Shown: positions 1 to 8,003, counted from the first letter of the stretch. The stretch: DNA of 64,000 nucleotides from an uncultured Pedobacter sp. (GCF_913776295.1 NZ_CAJYOJ010000074.1:1-64000); one strand, 5' to 3'. Made by a program: numbers and translations. The notes: generated from the letters alone by a model not told the origin.

Positions 1-249
1 TGTCAGTGGAGCCCGAAAAATTTGTTAGGCCGGATTTAAGCGGAACGGAGATACGGTGCTACGGCCTAGCTACGCCGAAATGCATAGGTTCCGCAAGTCA
101 CTCATTAATAGACAATTGCAAAATAACGTCAATGGTAGTGCAGCGAAGAATCTTTAATTTTCTTCTACTTATTTTGAAATATTTCTTCAATTCAGTGTCT
201 GGTAAAGAAGATTCTTCACTGCGTTCAGAATATGGTGTCCCACGCTCAC
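1..249. other. Left edge, no gene recognised
   Basis: No convincing coding region is visible. An open frame on the plus strand (6-290) has no recognisable domain and overlaps the 3' end of the antiporter gene, so I treat it as chance. The segment holds an imperfect inverted repeat (GAAGAATCTT near 145-154 and AAGATTCTTC near 208-217) downstream of the minus-strand antiporter gene. This could serve as its transcription end, but it lacks a clean T-run. Confidence 0.5.
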
Positions 250-1539
250 CTACCTCAAAAACTGATGTCTCTTCAACAACAAATGTTTAGGTGCTCCAAC
301 AGTCTGCGCTTTATAAATCCCGGTATGGCCCGAAAATAGGTAAGCCGTAACACAGGCCAGGGCAATATAAATTCCCGATGATGCACCAAATAACTCTATT
401 CCCATAAAAATACAGGCTAAAGGCGTGTTCGCTGCTCCGGCAAAAACGGCTACGAAACCCATGCCTGCCAGCAAGCTTATTGGTAAGGGAATAAAAAAAC
501 TTAAAAAGCTACCCAGTGTAGCCCCGATAAAAAAAAGTGGAGTAACTTCACCACCTTTAAACCCCGCACTTAAGGTCAGTGCAGTTAGAAATAATTTAAT
601 CGCAAAGGTATAATAAGCCTCTTGTTTGATAAACGATTCGGAAATTGCCGGAATGCCCAGGCCGATATATCGTGTATTACCGATGAGGTAAATAATTCCG
701 ACTAAAATTATTCCGCCAATAAACGGACGCAGCGGTGGGTATTTAATTTTGGCAAAAAGAGCGGAAAACGAATGGTTTAATGCAGAAAAACTTCTGGCTG
801 CAAGGCCAAACAATATGCCTGCACCTAAGGATAACAATAGGTTTACTGAGTTTATTTCGGGTACAGCAGCTATGGAGTAATGGGTATGCCCAACTCCCCA
901 GGTTTTACAGGCATAATCGGCAATAATTGCCGTAATGAACGATGGAAGAATTGAACCGTAAGTTAAACTTCCAATCACAAAAACCTCTAGTCCGAATACG
1001 GCACCCGCCAGGGGTGTTCCAAAAACAGAGGCAAACCCCGCACTGATTCCACAAATAAGGATTACCTTGCGGTCTCTGGCTTTTAGTTTCAACGGTTTGG
1101 TAAATTGGTCGGCAAAGGCTCCCCCAATTTGTACAGCCGTGCCCTCTCTTCCAGCCGATCCGCCAAATAAATGGGTGATAATCGTACCCGCAAAAATGAG
1201 TGGCGCCATAATCAGCGGAATCACATTTTTCGGCGATTGTAATTCCTCAATCAAAAGATTGTTTCCTTTAACAACCTTTGCACCCCAGTAATGGTAAGCA
1301 AGGCCAATAGTTAAACCAGCGACAGGCAAAAAGGCGATTAGCCACAGATGTTGCCCGCGATAATCTGTTGCCCAGTTTAATGTCGCCAAAAAAAGAGCAG
1401 AAGCAGAGCCAATAATTCCACCTAATATGGCAGAGATAAACAGCCACTTTACCGTACTTATTAAGAGTAATCCGAAGTCGAGTTTAATAAAGTGTTTGAT
1501 AGACAGAAGAAATCCTTCTGTTAGTTTGTTAACAGGCAT
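250..1539 (-). CDS. CLC-F type fluoride/proton antiporter
   Basis: 429-residue polytopic CLC-family protein expected to export fluoride in exchange for protons across the inner membrane. The outer-gate glutamate lies in GREGT (about residues 130-134) where chloride-type CLCs have GREGP. The usual GSGIP region is replaced by a GNNLL stretch (about 92-96). Both changes fit the fluoride-specific CLC-F branch. FGTPLAGAVFGLEV (about 173-186) and GGEVTPLF are further CLC signatures. The decisive context is the fluoride riboswitch in its leader. The gene is monocistronic and divergent from kynA. A plain chloride channel is the alternative, but the riboswitch makes that unlikely. Confidence 0.88.
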   Translation of the reverse strand: MPVNKLTEGFLLSIKHFIKLDFGLLLISTVKWLFISAILGGIIGSASALFLATLNWATDYRGQHLWLIAFLPVAGLTIGLAYHYWGAKVVKGNNLLIEELQSPKNVIPLIMAPLIFAGTIITHLFGGSAGREGTAVQIGGAFADQFTKPLKLKARDRKVILICGISAGFASVFGTPLAGAVFGLEVFVIGSLTYGSILPSFITAIIADYACKTWGVGHTHYSIAAVPEINSVNLLLSLGAGILFGLAARSFSALNHSFSALFAKIKYPPLRPFIGGIILVGIIYLIGNTRYIGLGIPAISESFIKQEAYYTFAIKLFLTALTLSAGFKGGEVTPLFFIGATLGSFLSFFIPLPISLLAGMGFVAVFAGAANTPLACIFMGIELFGASSGIYIALACVTAYLFSGHTGIYKAQTVGAPKHLLLKRHQFLR

Positions 1540-1561
1540 TTGAATTCAATTTTAAATAAAA

Positions 1562-1612
1562 ATCGTAGGAGTCATCAGCCTGTTTGGGCGGTTTTGGCGG
1601 TACCCCATCGCC
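1562..1612 (-). ncRNA. Fluoride riboswitch (crcB motif)
   Basis: On the minus strand, upstream of the antiporter, the sequence begins GGCGATGGGGTACCGCC, continues with AAAACCGCCCAAACAGG and ends CTGATGACTCCTACG. These blocks match the conserved fluoride riboswitch: the GGCGAUGG 5' block, the ACCGCC segment for pseudoknot pairing, and the nearly invariant CUGAUGACUCCUAC 3' block. The aptamer starts within a few bases of the predicted transcription start and ends only about 22 bases before the start codon. There is no room for a long intrinsic terminator, so control of translation initiation is the likelier mode (inference). Confidence 0.93.
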
Positions 1613-1619
1613 GTTGTTT

Positions 1620-1651
1620 CAAATGTATAAAATTTAGTTATTTGTTGCAAA
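1620..1651 (-). promoter_or_regulatory. Promoter of the fluoride riboswitch/antiporter unit
   Basis: Minus-strand TTTG (1651-1648), 20 bases, then TACATTTG (1627-1620), a match to the Bacteroidota -33/-7 promoter. The predicted start lies about four bases past the -7 box, almost at the first base of the aptamer. Confidence 0.75.
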
Positions 1652-1673
1652 ATCTTTATCACCTTTGTGCAGC

Positions 1674-1681
1674 TAACTTTA
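1674..1681 (+). promoter_or_regulatory. Possible -7 box of kynA, close to the start codon
   Basis: TAACTTTA (one mismatch to TAnnTTTG) ends four bases before the kynA ATG, the same spacing as at panD and the DUF6728 gene. An alternative weaker box, CACCTTTG at 1660-1667, with TTTG at 1641-1644, would give a short leader instead. Confidence 0.4.
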
Positions 1682-1685
1682 AACC

Positions 1686-2651
1686 ATGGATTTTACACCC
1701 GAGATAAAAGACAAACTACATCGACTTCAGGAAAAATACACGGCGATGGGACAGGATATGGCATCATACCTTGATGGTCTTCTATATGCCGATTTCTTAA
1801 CCTATTGGGATTACATCCATCTGGATACTTTGCTAAGTCTGCAAAGTCCTAAAACACCGATACCTGATGAAGAGATTTTCATCATGTACCACCAGATTAC
1901 CGAGCTTTATTTTAAGCTTGCCCTGCACGAGTGCAGACAGATTGCAGAACATGAAAATTTAACCGCAGAATTTTTTACTGCACGGGTAAAACGGATCAAT
2001 GCCTATTTCAATGCATTAACCAACTCATTTGAAGTTATGGTTGATGGTATGGAGAAAGAACAGTTCTTGAAATTCCGCATGTCGTTGTTGCCTGCCAGTG
2101 GGTTCCAATCGGGTCAGTACCGGATGATTGAGATCTGTGCTACCGATTTTATCCGGTTAGTAGACAAATCCAAACGGGTAGAACTAACTAATGCAACGAT
2201 AGAAGAACAATTCGAACATATTTATTGGAAATTTGGTGCAACTGAACTGGCTTCCGGAAAGCAAACTTTAACGTTAAAGCAATTTATCGATAAGTACGCC
2301 GCACAGTTTCTGCAATTGGCCAAAAACCGTGTTACAACTAATTTTTCGGCGCTATACCATCAATTGCAAGCTAATGGAGCTGATGTTTCCGCCCTTGCTG
2401 ATGAATTACGTAAACTTGATCTGTACGTTAACGTAGAATGGCCTTTATCGCATTATAAATCGGCAGTACGTTATTTGGAAAAAGATCCGGTTGATATTGC
2501 CGCAACGGGCGGAACCAACTGGCAAAAGTATCTGCCTCCGCGTTTTCAGAAACGAATCTTCTATCCGTTTTTATGGACGGATATGCAAATGGAAGAGTGG
2601 GGTAAAGGCTGGGTGCTTAGTGTACTTAAAACACTCAAAAACAAAGATTAA
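1686..2651 (+). CDS. kynA: Tryptophan 2,3-dioxygenase
   Basis: 321 residues, a little longer than typical bacterial enzymes. It is the heme enzyme that opens the indole ring of L-tryptophan to N-formylkynurenine, the first step of the kynurenine route. LTYWDYIHLDTLLSLQ and IMYHQITELYFK in the N-terminal third match the YGDYL..LD..LSAQ and HQ.YELWFK signatures; the second carries the active-site His. SGFQSGQYRMIE matches SGFQS.QFR..E. WPLSHYKSAVRYL supplies the probable proximal heme His, and AATGGTNWQKYL corresponds to the substrate-binding GTGG...YL loop. No other kynurenine-pathway gene is adjacent. The ATG at 1686 gives the family-typical N-terminus. Confidence 0.93.
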   Translation: MDFTPEIKDKLHRLQEKYTAMGQDMASYLDGLLYADFLTYWDYIHLDTLLSLQSPKTPIPDEEIFIMYHQITELYFKLALHECRQIAEHENLTAEFFTARVKRINAYFNALTNSFEVMVDGMEKEQFLKFRMSLLPASGFQSGQYRMIEICATDFIRLVDKSKRVELTNATIEEQFEHIYWKFGATELASGKQTLTLKQFIDKYAAQFLQLAKNRVTTNFSALYHQLQANGADVSALADELRKLDLYVNVEWPLSHYKSAVRYLEKDPVDIAATGGTNWQKYLPPRFQKRIFYPFLWTDMQMEEWGKGWVLSVLKTLKNKD

Positions 2652-2657
2652 TATTGC

Positions 2658-2686
2658 AAAAAGCTATTAAAAAAGACTGCTTTTTC
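2658..2686 (+). terminator. Weak terminator after kynA
   Basis: AAAAAGC, about 14 bases, then GCTTTTTC forms a short A/T-rich hairpin ending in T residues just after the kynA stop. It lies immediately before the presumed promoter of the next unit. Confidence 0.4.
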
Positions 2687-2706
2687 TTAATTTGCGCAAA
2701 TAATCA

Positions 2707-2799
2707 ATGATGGAATCAGAGAATAACAGAATGATTGAATGGTATAGTACAAACATTCACGCATTTCAGAATCAGTTATTCAAAATTAATAAAGTATGA
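2707..2799 (+). CDS. Possible 30-codon upstream ORF coupled to the aminotransferase
   Basis: An ATG-ATG start opens a 30-codon frame (begins MMESENNRMIEW) whose TGA overlaps the aminotransferase ATG as ATGA, the geometry of translational coupling. A -7-like TAATTTG (2688-2694) would place the mRNA start a few bases before this ORF, making it the first thing ribosomes meet. It contains no run of branched-chain codons (one Leu, one Val, three Ile), so it does not look like a classical attenuation leader. It could be chance; there is no homology evidence. Confidence 0.3.
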   Translation: MMESENNRMIEWYSTNIHAFQNQLFKINKV

Positions 2800-3860
2800 C
2801 CGAGACATTAGATATAAAAATCACCAAAACAGATCAAACACGATTAACGGTTACTGATTTTTCACAATTACCTTTCGGTAAGGTTTTTACCGATCATATG
2901 TTTACTGCCGATTACGAGGATGGCGAATGGAAAAATTTACAAATTCTTCCTTATGGCCCTATTCCGATGAGCCCTGCAATTTCTGCACTTCATTACGGGC
3001 AGGCAATTTTCGAAGGGTTAAAGGCTTATCGTCAGCCAAATGGAAAAATCAGCGTATTCCGTGCGGATAAAAACTTTGAGCGTTTTAACAAATCAGCAGC
3101 CAGGATGTCGATGCCGGCTGTTCCTGAAGAAATTTTTATGCAGGGTTTAGCCGCGCTGATCAATGTTGACGAGAAGTGGGTACCGAACCAGGAAGACTAT
3201 GCTTTGTATATCCGTCCGGTAATGTTCGCCATGGATCCTTTTTTAGGTGTTAAAGCATCGGATACCTATAAATTTGTTTTATTAACTACACCGACCGGCC
3301 CGTATTACAGTAGTGCATTAAAAGTTAAAATCGAAACTGAATTTACGCGTGCAGACGAAGGTGGTGTAGGCTTTGCCAAAACAGCCGGAAATTATGCGCG
3401 TTCTTTATACCCTTTTGAGCAAGCTAAAAAAGAAGGTTATGATCAATTGATCTGGACAGATTCGGTAACCCATGAATTTATTGAAGAAGCTGGAACAGCC
3501 AACTTGCTTTTTGTAATGAATGGTAAATTGATTACGCCATCGGTGCGCAGTACCGTTTTAGATGGTGTAACCCGTGATACAATTATCAAGCTGGCTAAAG
3601 AAGCCGGAGTAGAAGTTGAAGAGCGTAGGGTTTCTGTTAAGGAAGTAATTGACGGGATAGAGAACGGAAGCTTAACTGAAGCTTTCGCCGCCGGAACTGC
3701 AGCAACGGTAACGCACGTAGGCGAAATGGGTTATAATGGCCAGATCTATAAGCTAACCGATCCTGCTACGAGACATATTTCAAACGGCATTGCTAAAAAA
3801 CTAAATGATATCCGTTACGGTTTAGCGCCTGATGAATTTGGCTGGAACTGGGTTTTGTAA
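2796..3860 (+). CDS. ilvE: Branched-chain amino-acid aminotransferase
   Basis: 354-residue fold-type IV PLP enzyme of the longer (class II) BCAT branch. It transfers amino groups between Leu/Ile/Val and 2-oxoglutarate. The PLP lysine is in FAKTAGNYA (about residues 200-208). LHYGQAIFEGLKAYR is the conserved N-terminal substrate-pocket motif, IEEAGTANLLFV binds the cofactor, and the C-terminal AFAAGTAATV is the phosphate-binding loop. The start overlaps the preceding 30-codon ORF by four bases. A strong terminator follows at once, so this ends its transcript. It is isolated from other ilv/leu genes, so a mainly catabolic or housekeeping role is plausible. Confidence 0.93.
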   Translation: MTETLDIKITKTDQTRLTVTDFSQLPFGKVFTDHMFTADYEDGEWKNLQILPYGPIPMSPAISALHYGQAIFEGLKAYRQPNGKISVFRADKNFERFNKSAARMSMPAVPEEIFMQGLAALINVDEKWVPNQEDYALYIRPVMFAMDPFLGVKASDTYKFVLLTTPTGPYYSSALKVKIETEFTRADEGGVGFAKTAGNYARSLYPFEQAKKEGYDQLIWTDSVTHEFIEEAGTANLLFVMNGKLITPSVRSTVLDGVTRDTIIKLAKEAGVEVEERRVSVKEVIDGIENGSLTEAFAAGTAATVTHVGEMGYNGQIYKLTDPATRHISNGIAKKLNDIRYGLAPDEFGWNWVL

Positions 3861-3881
3861 TCTGAAATCCTGTTAAACATA

Positions 3882-3917
3882 AAACCCCGTTGCAGATTCT
3901 GCACCGGGGTTATTTTT
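3882..3917 (+). terminator. Rho-independent terminator of ilvE
   Basis: AACCCCG pairs with CGGGGTT around an inner TGCAG/CTGCA stem, followed by ATTTTTT. It lies about 20 bases past the stop codon. Confidence 0.88.
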
Positions 3918-3935
3918 TGGCCTCGTTTTTCTGTT

Positions 3936-4041
3936 TCGTCATGCTGAATTTATTTTACAAGTAGAGGTATTGTTTTCATTTGCCTTGTGGCTACTTTGTG
4001 GTCAGCATCTTTAATACCCTGAAATAAATTAAGGGTGACGA
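3936..4041. repeat. MITE/REP-like element with about 22-bp terminal inverted repeats
   Basis: The left end reads TCGTCATGCTGAATTTATTT. The right end, reverse complemented, reads TCGTCACCCTTAATTTATTT. The two agree at about 16 of 20 positions and flank about 60 bases of non-coding sequence between convergent genes. This is the form of the small palindromic intergenic elements scattered through Sphingobacteriaceae genomes (from general knowledge). No ORF lies inside, so any mobility would need a transposase elsewhere. Confidence 0.6.
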
Positions 4042-4066
4042 ACACGATCATGTTTGATTCTGGAAA

Positions 4067-4531
4067 TTACTTATCCAAAATCACAACCCCTTTAGCTTCA
4101 AAAGCCAGTTCTTTTTTCGGGTCAGTAATTTTGGCTACTTCTTCAGGAGATTTTTTAGCATCTTCTGCATAATGACGCAAGGTTTCTACTGAAATGGTCT
4201 GTTTCTTGGCTAAGCCATCCAAAACCACTTTTTTACCTACGATATCCATTGGCATAAAGAAAGCGTAATCTTTAAAAGTTACCCGCATAGGGTCGCCATT
4301 CGGCATTTCTAATGTCATCCAGCAGCCTTTCTTCTTACATACATCAACCACCTTACCTTCGATTTTCATATCGACAGCCTTTTTGTCGCCCATGGCAGCT
4401 TCCATCTTGGCAACCGGTTTTACATCACCGGGTTTAACCTCTTCTCCAAATTTTTGACCGCTATAGGCCGTTTGTGCAAATGAAAGTGCAGTAAACAGAC
4501 AAAAAATTAAGCTCAGGATATTTTTTTTCAT
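4067..4531 (-). CDS. Secreted DUF4920-family protein
   Basis: 154 residues with a Sec signal peptide (hydrophobic residues about 5-18, cleavage probably after LSFAQ). The core carries the family's KKGCWMTLEMPNG segment (around residues 86-98), preceded by GKVVDVCKK, so two Cys lie close together. This suggests an OB-like beta fold with a metal- or redox-sensitive Cys pair (inference). The function is not established for DUF4920. The gene is monocistronic with its own -7 box (TAACTTTG) about 30 bases upstream. Expected location is the periplasm or outside. Confidence 0.8.
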   Translation of the reverse strand: MKKNILSLIFCLFTALSFAQTAYSGQKFGEEVKPGDVKPVAKMEAAMGDKKAVDMKIEGKVVDVCKKKGCWMTLEMPNGDPMRVTFKDYAFFMPMDIVGKKVVLDGLAKKQTISVETLRHYAEDAKKSPEEVAKITDPKKELAFEAKGVVILDK

Positions 4532-4562
4532 GATTATATAAATGATTTTATTATGGTCTAAT

Positions 4563-4570
4563 CAAAGTTA
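4563..4570 (-). promoter_or_regulatory. -7 box of the DUF4920 gene
   Basis: Minus-strand TAACTTTG is a full match to TAnnTTTG, 31 bases before the start codon. No clear -33 TTTG was seen at the usual distance. Confidence 0.6.
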
Positions 4571-4593
4571 TCTAAATTTTGCTAAATATGGAA

Positions 4594-4626
4594 ACAAAAA
4601 AGCCCCGCTAACATCCGTTAGCGGGG
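4594..4626 (-). terminator. Strong minus-strand terminator
   Basis: Perfect 10-bp stem CCCCGCTAAC/GTTAGCGGGG with a four-base loop. On the minus strand it is followed by GGC and six T residues. It lies 235 bases beyond the radA stop, so it ends either a long radA 3' UTR or a separate small RNA. Confidence 0.85.
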
Positions 4627-4860
4627 AAAATCATCCCTAATGTTATGTAAATCAAACGCAATGATTTACTTCATCTTTTTTTCTATGGCAAACCAAAAAC
4701 CAAAACTTTAGGTTTGGTTTGAATGTTTTGATAATGTACTTATATTCAGGCAATTATTTTTGTTGCTGATTGTGCCTGTCATTTGTTAAACGAGATATAG
4801 AATGTGGAAAATTATCTTCTTTATGAGGAATGTTGTTGAGTAAATTCCACATCATTACCC
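4627..4860 (-). ncRNA. Candidate structured RNA or long radA 3' UTR
   Basis: A 234-base stretch without a gene, ending at a strong minus-strand terminator. It holds several inverted repeats: a perfect 8-bp hairpin GTAAATCA/TGATTTAC (4647-4669), CAAACCAAA paired with TTTGGTTTG (about 4689-4721), AGGCAAT with ATTGTGCCT (about 4748-4778), and ATGTGGAA with TTCCACAT (about 4803-4852). So many stems before a terminator suggest a folded RNA. I found no clean TAnnTTTG promoter in front of it, so processing from the radA transcript is equally possible. Confidence 0.35.
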
Positions 4861-6237
4861 TTATCCAAAAACCAAACTGAATACCTCTTCTATTTTAGCA
4901 ACAGCCTTAATTTCTAGGTTGTATTTTTCGATTGAAATCCCTTTCAAATTGTATTTAGAGATATAAATGGTTTCGAAACCCAGCTTGTCTGCTTCGGCAA
5001 TACGTTGTTCAATCCTGTTTACCGCCCTAATTTCTCCTGACAGGCCAACTTCTGCCGCAAAACAATTTTTGGAAGACACCGCGATATCCTGATGAGAAGA
5101 AATAATGGCAATCAATACCGCCAGGTCAATTGCAGGATCTTCTACTCTGATTCCGCCGGCAATATTTAAGAAAACATCCTGTGTACTTAACCTGAAACCA
5201 CAGCGTTTTTCTAAAACAGCTAAGAGCATATTCATTCTTTTGGTATCGAAACCTGTTGCGGAGCGTTGCGGGGTTCCGTAAGCAGCTGAACTTACGAGGG
5301 CCTGCGTTTCAATCAACATCGGCCTGGCGCCCTCTAAAGTAGCGGCAATAGCTATTCCGCTCAGCTCTTCATCACGCTGTGAAAGTAAAATCTCCGATGG
5401 ATTGGAAACTTCCCTTAAACCACTTCCCTGCATTTCGTAAATACCCAATTCTGCAGCTGCACCAAATCGGTTTTTGATCGACCTCAGAATTCGATAAACA
5501 TGGTGCCTGTCGCCTTCGAATTGTAAAACTGTATCAACCATATGTTCGAGTATTTTTGGGCCTGCAATAGCACCATCTTTAGTAATGTGGCCAATAAGGA
5601 AAACGGGTACACCGGTTTCTTTCGCAAAACGTAATAATTCCGCTGTACATTCCCTTACCTGCGATACACTGCCGGGAGTAGAATCGATATGGGCTGAATG
5701 GAGCGTTTGGATAGAATCGACCACTAAAATTTCCGGTTCTAAAATTTCGATCTGTTTAAAGATATTTTGCGTTGACGTTTCCGTCAGGATGTAACAGTTA
5801 GACGACGGATTTTCCTGAATCCTTTCCGCCCGCATTTTTATCTGTTGTTCGCTTTCCTCTCCGGAGATATACAGTAGTTTTTTACCTTTTAAATTTAAGG
5901 CCAGTTGTAGCATCAGGGTCGATTTGCCAATACCCGGTTCGCCACCGATTAATACCAACGATCCTTCCACCAGGCCACCACCCAATACGCGGTCCAATTC
6001 TTTATCACTGGTTAATATTCTACGCTCAGTTGATGATTGTATTTCATTAACCTTACTTGGCTTACTCAGTTTGCGACTGGTAGTATCACTTTTCCAGGTC
6101 GGAACCGATACCGGACTTTTTTCTACAATTTCTTCTACAAAAGTATTCCATTGATTGCAGGAGGGACATTTGCCTAGCCATTTTGCCGATTCGTAGCCAC
6201 AGCTTTGACAGAAATACGCGGTTTTTGATTTTGCCAA
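4861..6237 (-). CDS. radA: DNA repair protein RadA/Sms
   Basis: 458 residues, the normal RadA length. A RecA-like ATPase that promotes branch migration of recombination intermediates. The N-terminal zinc finger uses Cys 10, 13, 24 and 27. The Walker A motif GGEPGIGKST is at about 98-107 and Walker B is in ILVVDSIQT. The RadA-specific KNRFG motif lies near the middle. The C-terminal third is the Lon-protease-like domain (GGIRVEDPAIDLAV, LSGEIRAVNRIEQR). All motifs are intact. It stands alone, separated from rng by an intergenic palindrome cluster. Confidence 0.96.
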   Translation of the reverse strand: MAKSKTAYFCQSCGYESAKWLGKCPSCNQWNTFVEEIVEKSPVSVPTWKSDTTSRKLSKPSKVNEIQSSTERRILTSDKELDRVLGGGLVEGSLVLIGGEPGIGKSTLMLQLALNLKGKKLLYISGEESEQQIKMRAERIQENPSSNCYILTETSTQNIFKQIEILEPEILVVDSIQTLHSAHIDSTPGSVSQVRECTAELLRFAKETGVPVFLIGHITKDGAIAGPKILEHMVDTVLQFEGDRHHVYRILRSIKNRFGAAAELGIYEMQGSGLREVSNPSEILLSQRDEELSGIAIAATLEGARPMLIETQALVSSAAYGTPQRSATGFDTKRMNMLLAVLEKRCGFRLSTQDVFLNIAGGIRVEDPAIDLAVLIAIISSHQDIAVSSKNCFAAEVGLSGEIRAVNRIEQRIAEADKLGFETIYISKYNLKGISIEKYNLEIKAVAKIEEVFSLVFG

Positions 6238-6298
6238 TTGATTAAAATTTAGATTACGAATTTAACCTTTCTCATTGAAGTTTGGATACCGATGGTCG

Positions 6299-6384
6299 AG
6301 ATTATAATCCCGGCCGTATGATTTATGGATTTGCAATCCACACAAGTAATTCTTTCTGAAGTCGGGATTACAAATCCCGACTAG
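6299..6384. repeat. REP-like palindrome cluster
   Basis: Between radA and the rng terminator lie a perfect 10-bp hairpin AGTCGGGATT-ACA-AATCCCGACT (6360-6382), a perfect 6-bp hairpin TGGATT-TGC-AATCCA (6326-6340), and a related ATTATAATCCCGGCC segment (6301-6315). The shared GGATT..AATCC theme points to a degenerate REP-like repeat family, not a terminator, because there is no T-run. Confidence 0.55.
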
Positions 6385-6402
6385 CAAAAAATCCAGACAT
6401 CT

Positions 6403-6436
6403 AAAAAGCAAAAAGCCCGGATTTGATCCAGGCTTT
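6403..6436 (-). terminator. Terminator of rng
   Basis: Minus-strand hairpin AAAGCCTGGAT/ATCCGGGCTTT with one mismatch and a three-base loop, followed by TTGCTTTTT. It lies 17 bases beyond the rng stop. Confidence 0.75.
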
Positions 6437-6452
6437 CAGTTAATTTTTTCAG

Positions 6453-8003
6453 TTACAATTTAATCTCTTCGTCTTTAGCAGAGATAAAGTGAAACTCAGT
6501 TAAATGATACGATGATTGCGCTTTAACTTTAATCCACTGGCCGTATTTAAAGAACCAGCGGCGTTGAAGGTTGAAAATGCCTTTTGTAATATAAGCTTCG
6601 ATATAAGGGTGTACACAAAGTGTGACTCCTTTTTCGTTCTGCTCTCTTAAAATATAATTAAGGTTGTTTTCAATATCATCCATTAAAACGATACTCGCTT
6701 TAATTTCCCCGGTCCCATCGCAGGTCGGGCATTTTTCTACCGTAACAATATTCATTTCCGGACGAACACGTTGTCTGGTAATTTGTACCAAACCAAATTT
6801 GCTTGGAGGCAAAATGGTATGTTTAGCTCTATCCAATAACATCAGCTCACGCAAATAATCGAATAGTATTTTACGGTTTGTTGGTTTGTGCATATCGATA
6901 AAATCGATGACCACAATACCGCCCATATCGCGCAAGCGCAATTGACGGGCAATTTCTTTAGCCGCCTCTTTATTTACCTGTAAAGCATTTTCTTCCTGAT
7001 TTTCTTTACTGGCAGTACGATTTCCACTGTTTACGTCTATGACGTGGAGTGCTTCGGTATGCTCAACAACTAAGTAAGCACCACCTGGTAAGTTTACCGT
7101 TTTTCCGAAAGCATTTTTGATCTGCTTTTCTACACCAAAATGATCAAATATCGGTTCTTTCTGTTTGTAAAGTTTAACGATTTTTTCCATTTCCGGAGAA
7201 ATATCGTGAACATAAGAACGGATATCATCGTACAGATCGGGAGTACTGACGTAAACATTTGTAAAATCAGGATTCAGAATATCACGGATTAACGTTGATG
7301 ATCTGTCCATTTCTCCCCAAACTCTTTTTGAAGGTTCGGTAGAAGGCATTTTTTTTATGAAATTTTCCCATTTAGCAATCAGATCCAAAAGATCTTTTTG
7401 CATTTCGGCAACCCCTCTGCCTTCAGAAACGGTTCTGATGATGACCCCAAAATTTTGAGGTTTAATACTTTCAATAATCTTTTTTAAACGATTACGTTCG
7501 GTATTACTTTTAATTTTTTTTGATACAGATATGGTATTGGAGAATGGCACCAGTACCACATACCTGCCGGCAATCGAAATGTCGGAACTTAAACGCGGAC
7601 CTTTTGTAGAAATTGGTTCTTTGGCAATTTGTACAGGTAGGAGCATGTTTTTACTTAGCACATCAGAAATTTTGCCTGCCTTATTAATATCAGCTTCCAG
7701 CTTTAAATTATCTAATAATGTGCCTGTAACCGAGCCATTACGCTTGATCTTCGTTAGCTTAATTAAAGATTGCACCTGAGGGCCCAGATCAAAGTAATGC
7801 AAAAACGCATCTTTTTCATAACCAACATCCACGAAAGCAGCATTCAGACCCGGCATAATTTTTTTAATGCGGCCCAAATAAATATCGCCTACGGCATAAT
7901 TAGTATTGATTTGTTCTTTGTGAAGCTCAACAAGTTGTTTGTCTTCAATCAACGCTATGGTAACTCCGGCAGGAGTCGAATTGATAATTAATTCTTTTAC
8001 CAA
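6453..8003 (-). CDS. rng: Ribonuclease E/G family endoribonuclease
   Basis: 516 residues: an RNase G-sized catalytic core without the long degradosome-binding tail of RNase E. It processes rRNA ends and starts mRNA decay. The S1 RNA-binding domain is at about 38-110 (GDIYLGRIKKI, AFVDVGYEKDAFL). The catalytic Mg-binding aspartates are in HVIDVNSG and VVIDFIDM. The CPTCDGTGE motif is the zinc-link that pairs subunits. The start is a TTG; no ATG is available before the S1 domain. It is the last gene of an HU, TPR, mS38-like, rng series on the minus strand. Confidence 0.93.
   Translation of the reverse strand: MVKELIINSTPAGVTIALIEDKQLVELHKEQINTNYAVGDIYLGRIKKIMPGLNAAFVDVGYEKDAFLHYFDLGPQVQSLIKLTKIKRNGSVTGTLLDNLKLEADINKAGKISDVLSKNMLLPVQIAKEPISTKGPRLSSDISIAGRYVVLVPFSNTISVSKKIKSNTERNRLKKIIESIKPQNFGVIIRTVSEGRGVAEMQKDLLDLIAKWENFIKKMPSTEPSKRVWGEMDRSSTLIRDILNPDFTNVYVSTPDLYDDIRSYVHDISPEMEKIVKLYKQKEPIFDHFGVEKQIKNAFGKTVNLPGGAYLVVEHTEALHVIDVNSGNRTASKENQEENALQVNKEAAKEIARQLRLRDMGGIVVIDFIDMHKPTNRKILFDYLRELMLLDRAKHTILPPSKFGLVQITRQRVRPEMNIVTVEKCPTCDGTGEIKASIVLMDDIENNLNYILREQNEKGVTLCVHPYIEAYITKGIFNLQRRWFFKYGQWIKVKAQSSYHLTEFHFISAKDEEIKL

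Noticed and set aside
6..290. 94-codon plus-strand open frame at the left edge
   Set aside because: No recognisable domain, unusual composition and overlap with the 3' end of the antiporter gene on the other strand.
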